Shown here: positions 5,955 through 7,067 of the stretch, piece by piece
Numbering within the stretch: position 1 is the first letter of the stretch
How the letters are laid out: each line of letters begins with the position of its first letter
From: Sphingomonadales bacterium UBA7473
GTDB lineage: Bacteria > Pseudomonadota > Alphaproteobacteria > Sphingomonadales > Sphingomonadaceae
DNA length: 7,067 bases
Direction: 5' to 3'
Assembly (NCBI GenBank): GCA_002478575.1
Contig: DLOX01000070.1
Location: forward strand, 1-7,067
Position numbers and translations under genes: made by a program
The notes under the pieces: generated by a model
What the model saw: the letters and a program-made list of their open reading frames with translations, nothing else
The model's database searches: none
Told to the model about the DNA's origin: nothing

Positions 5955-6110
5955 TCAGTGCGGTCGCATCTCTTCTTTGAGGCGGAGTTTTTGTTTCTTA
6001 AGATTTGAGAGCAAGAAGCTGTCTGGACGGGGCCGATGGCTCTCCGCCTCTATGCGCCGATCCAGATCGGCATGCTTGGTTTCGAGGGCCATCAAATGCG
6101 ATTCAACCAT
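5955..6110 (-). CDS. YdcH-family (DUF465) small protein, 51 residues
   Basis: A short gene, ATG at 6110-6108 and TGA at 5957-5955. A strong ribosome site, AGGAGA at 6121-6116, sits five bases before the ATG and fixes the start. The product is a charged helical hairpin typical of DUF465/YdcH: ALETKHADLDRRIEAE (8-23) and LSNLKKQKLRLKEEM (34-48). It aligns without gaps to the plus-strand YdcH protein at 6240 (HADLD with HRDLD, LKKQKLRLK with LKKRKLALK), so the two are paralogues. It lacks the C-terminal extension of that paralogue. Function of the family is unknown; members are small cytosolic coiled-coil proteins. The gene converges on purQ and diverges from its paralogue. Confidence 0.88.
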   Translation of the reverse strand: MVESHLMALETKHADLDRRIEAESHRPRPDSFLLSNLKKQKLRLKEEMRPH

Positions 6111-6142
6111 CAGTGTCTCCTACTTTGCGACTCCACCGAATC
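6100..6142. promoter_or_regulatory. Cluster of three GANTC sites at the YdcH divergent promoter
   Basis: GATTC (6100-6104), GACTC (6129-6133) and GAATC (6138-6142) lie within 43 bp at the start of the minus-strand YdcH gene. GANTC is the target of the cell-cycle methylase CcrM in alphaproteobacteria, where promoter sites can time transcription. The sites are seen directly; the regulatory role is inference. Confidence 0.4.
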
Positions 6143-6158
6143 AGAGTAGATCACGAAA

Positions 6159-6190
6159 TATGGGTCTTGTCTCTGCCAAGCTGACCCATA
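6159..6190. promoter_or_regulatory. 8-bp-arm dyad between the divergent YdcH genes
   Basis: TATGGGTC (6159-6166) and GACCCATA (6183-6190) are a perfect inverted repeat with a 16-nt centre. Inside, CTTG (6166-6169) and CAAG (6177-6180) can extend a stem if a few bases bulge. It lies near the middle of the 129-bp intergenic region, so it could be an operator shared by both genes or a hairpin in a 5' leader. Confidence 0.5.
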
Positions 6191-6239
6191 ATGCGCCGAG
6201 CCGATCAGCGTTGCGACGAAATGTGAAGATGGGATCCCG

Positions 6240-6440
6240 ATGACCAGTCAGCTTGAGATTGAAACACGGCTCAATTTGCTTCGCGTCGAGCATCGCGATT
6301 TGGACGTGGCCATCTCTGCCTTGATGGACAGCGGATCGACCGATCAGCTTCAGATCGCGCGCCTTAAGAAGCGAAAACTGGCGCTTAAGGACCAGATTTT
6401 GACCTTGGAAGGCTATCTCATCCCAGACATTATTGCCTGA
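6240..6440 (+). CDS. YdcH-family (DUF465) small protein, 66 residues
   Basis: A 66-residue protein of the DUF465/YdcH family, made of two charged helices: IETRLNLLRVEHRDLDVAIS (7-26) and IARLKKRKLALKDQILTLEG (39-58), ending in LIPDIIA as many alphaproteobacterial members do. Such proteins are small cytosolic helical hairpins of unknown role. The start at 6240 has GGGA seven bases upstream. Its paralogue is transcribed away from it at 5955-6110, and the RcdA-like gene follows in the same direction after 81 bp. The family call is confident; no function can be given. Confidence 0.9.
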   Translation: MTSQLEIETRLNLLRVEHRDLDVAISALMDSGSTDQLQIARLKKRKLALKDQILTLEGYLIPDIIA

Positions 6441-6521
6441 TTTCCCAATTCCTTAGGGAGATTTTTGCGTTTACCTTCATTTGCCATATTGGGCGCAACC
6501 ATCCTGATCTAAACGCTCGGG

Positions 6522-6959
6522 ATGATTGCCGAAGAAGCTCCTACGTTCACGCGCGCTGTGATCGATTCCCTCCATGTCGAAGCAATGGTGCTTGCCGACG
6601 AAGCGCGATTTTATTTTGAATCAGAGGGTTTGGCGGAGCGTTCCAAACTCACCCCGATGGAGCGGGTTATTTTTTCGTGCGAGTCTTTGAAAGTGACAAC
6701 ACGGCTTATGCACAGCGTGGCATGGCTGATTGCTCAACGATCATCTGAACCAAACCGTCGCAACCCGCGGTTGGGCAAGGCAGCGAAAAGCGATTTGACA
6801 GGGCTGATAGCCCTGCCTTTCGATGCCCAGCATATCATTACAACAAGCGAAGAGCTTTATGACCGAATTGCGCGTCTGGATGAGCAAATGCGGACAGAAG
6901 CAGCGGCGTCAGGCGGCCCTGTCCAGGCGATGCATGAGAACCTCGCCCGGGCTTTTTGA
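6522..6959 (+). CDS. DUF1465 family protein, RcdA-like
   Basis: A 145-residue helical protein of the DUF1465 family, the family that to my knowledge includes Caulobacter RcdA, an adaptor that helps ClpXP degrade the cell-cycle regulator CtrA. The conserved core reads DSLHVEAMVLADEARFYFE (15-33) and VIFSCESLKVTTRLMHSVAW (49-68). A second conserved part is ELYDRIARLDEQM (111-123). No enzyme motif or membrane segment is seen. The protein is shorter than I recall for Caulobacter RcdA, and the family is used broadly in alphaproteobacteria, so a CtrA-related role here is only inferred. The ATG at 6522 lacks a clear ribosome site. A long hairpin begins 26 bp after the stop and may end the transcript. 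Confidence 0.83.
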   Translation: MIAEEAPTFTRAVIDSLHVEAMVLADEARFYFESEGLAERSKLTPMERVIFSCESLKVTTRLMHSVAWLIAQRSSEPNRRNPRLGKAAKSDLTGLIALPFDAQHIITTSEELYDRIARLDEQMRTEAAASGGPVQAMHENLARAF

Positions 6960-6985
6960 CGCCCCGCGAAAACAAGGCAACTTTT

Positions 6986-7064
6986 CCGCATCCCTGAGCC
7001 TGTCGAAGGGTTGCCTTTTACACCGCAAAAAGAAGGCAACCCTTCGACAGGCTCAGGGATGCGG
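6986..7064. repeat. 32-bp perfect inverted repeat, REP-like palindrome
   Basis: The left arm (6986-7017) and right arm (7033-7064) are exact reverse complements over 32 bp, around a 15-nt loop (7018-7032). Each arm carries the core CTGAGCCTGTCGAAGG or its complement, which I recognise as a dispersed palindrome motif of sphingomonads. The RNA would be an extremely stable hairpin and could serve as a terminator or 3' protecting element for the DUF1465 gene, though no T-run is visible before the window ends. Confidence 0.9.
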
Positions 7065-7067
7065 CTT

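Noticed and set aside
6056..6071. GCCGATC/GATCGGC palindrome in the minus-strand YdcH gene
   Set aside because: It is explained by the codons for Ala-Asp-Leu-Asp-Arg, a conserved family motif, so no separate function is needed.
5896..6243. A 115-codon plus-strand ORF after purQ
   Set aside because: It is the shadow of the minus-strand 51-residue YdcH gene, which has a strong ribosome site and a paralogue next door.
6945..6957. GCCCGGGC followed by TTTTT at the end of the DUF1465 gene as a terminator
   Set aside because: The palindrome has no loop, so a terminator stem of useful length cannot form, and the T-run is within the last codons.
1..7067. CRISPR array, tRNA or rRNA genes, or insertion sequence
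   Set aside because: No regularly spaced direct repeats, no cloverleaf or rRNA-like segment, and no transposase frame could be seen on either strand.

Overview
The window looks like a chromosomal segment of an alphaproteobacterium, most likely a sphingomonad (Sphingomonadales). This rests on the purS-purQ pair, paired YdcH/DUF465 small proteins, a DUF1465 (RcdA-like) protein, GANTC sites of the kind methylated by CcrM, and a palindrome built on CTGAGCCTGTCGAAGG, a sequence I associate with dispersed repeats in sphingomonads. The organism call is inference; no rRNA or other marker is present.

Layout. Positions 1-356 hold the 3' end of uvrC (excision repair). Positions 357-1634 form a small accessory patch: a minimal nucleotidyltransferase and a HEPN-domain protein that overlap by 4 bp (a MntA/HepT-type toxin-antitoxin pair), followed tail to tail by a YjhX/TopAI-family toxin gene on the minus strand with no visible YjhQ-type antitoxin. 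This patch is rich in inverted repeats: a perfect 13-bp hairpin inside the 3' end of the HEPN gene and two hairpins plus a 10-bp palindrome upstream of topAI. Positions 1635-3649 carry an alpha/beta hydrolase and an AI-2E/PerM-family membrane protein, which converges on a TetR regulator (3655-4293, minus). Back to back with tetR is a glycine-zipper lipoprotein (4441-4962).

Positions 5052-5948 are purS and purQ, two subunits of the three-part FGAM synthase of purine synthesis; purL is not in the window. After purQ come two divergent YdcH/DUF465 genes. The minus-strand one (5955-6110) has only 51 codons and would be missed by a 60-residue ORF cutoff. Their 129-bp shared upstream region contains an 8-bp-arm dyad and GANTC sites. 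A DUF1465/RcdA-like gene follows (6522-6959), and the window ends in a 32-bp perfect inverted repeat with a 15-nt loop (6986-7064).

The most interesting parts are the double toxin island with its hairpins, the apparently leaderless promoters in front of the nucleotidyltransferase and the PerM gene, and the divergent YdcH pair beside the RcdA-like gene. I do not see a clearly new multi-gene system; the toxin island is the best candidate for unusual biology.
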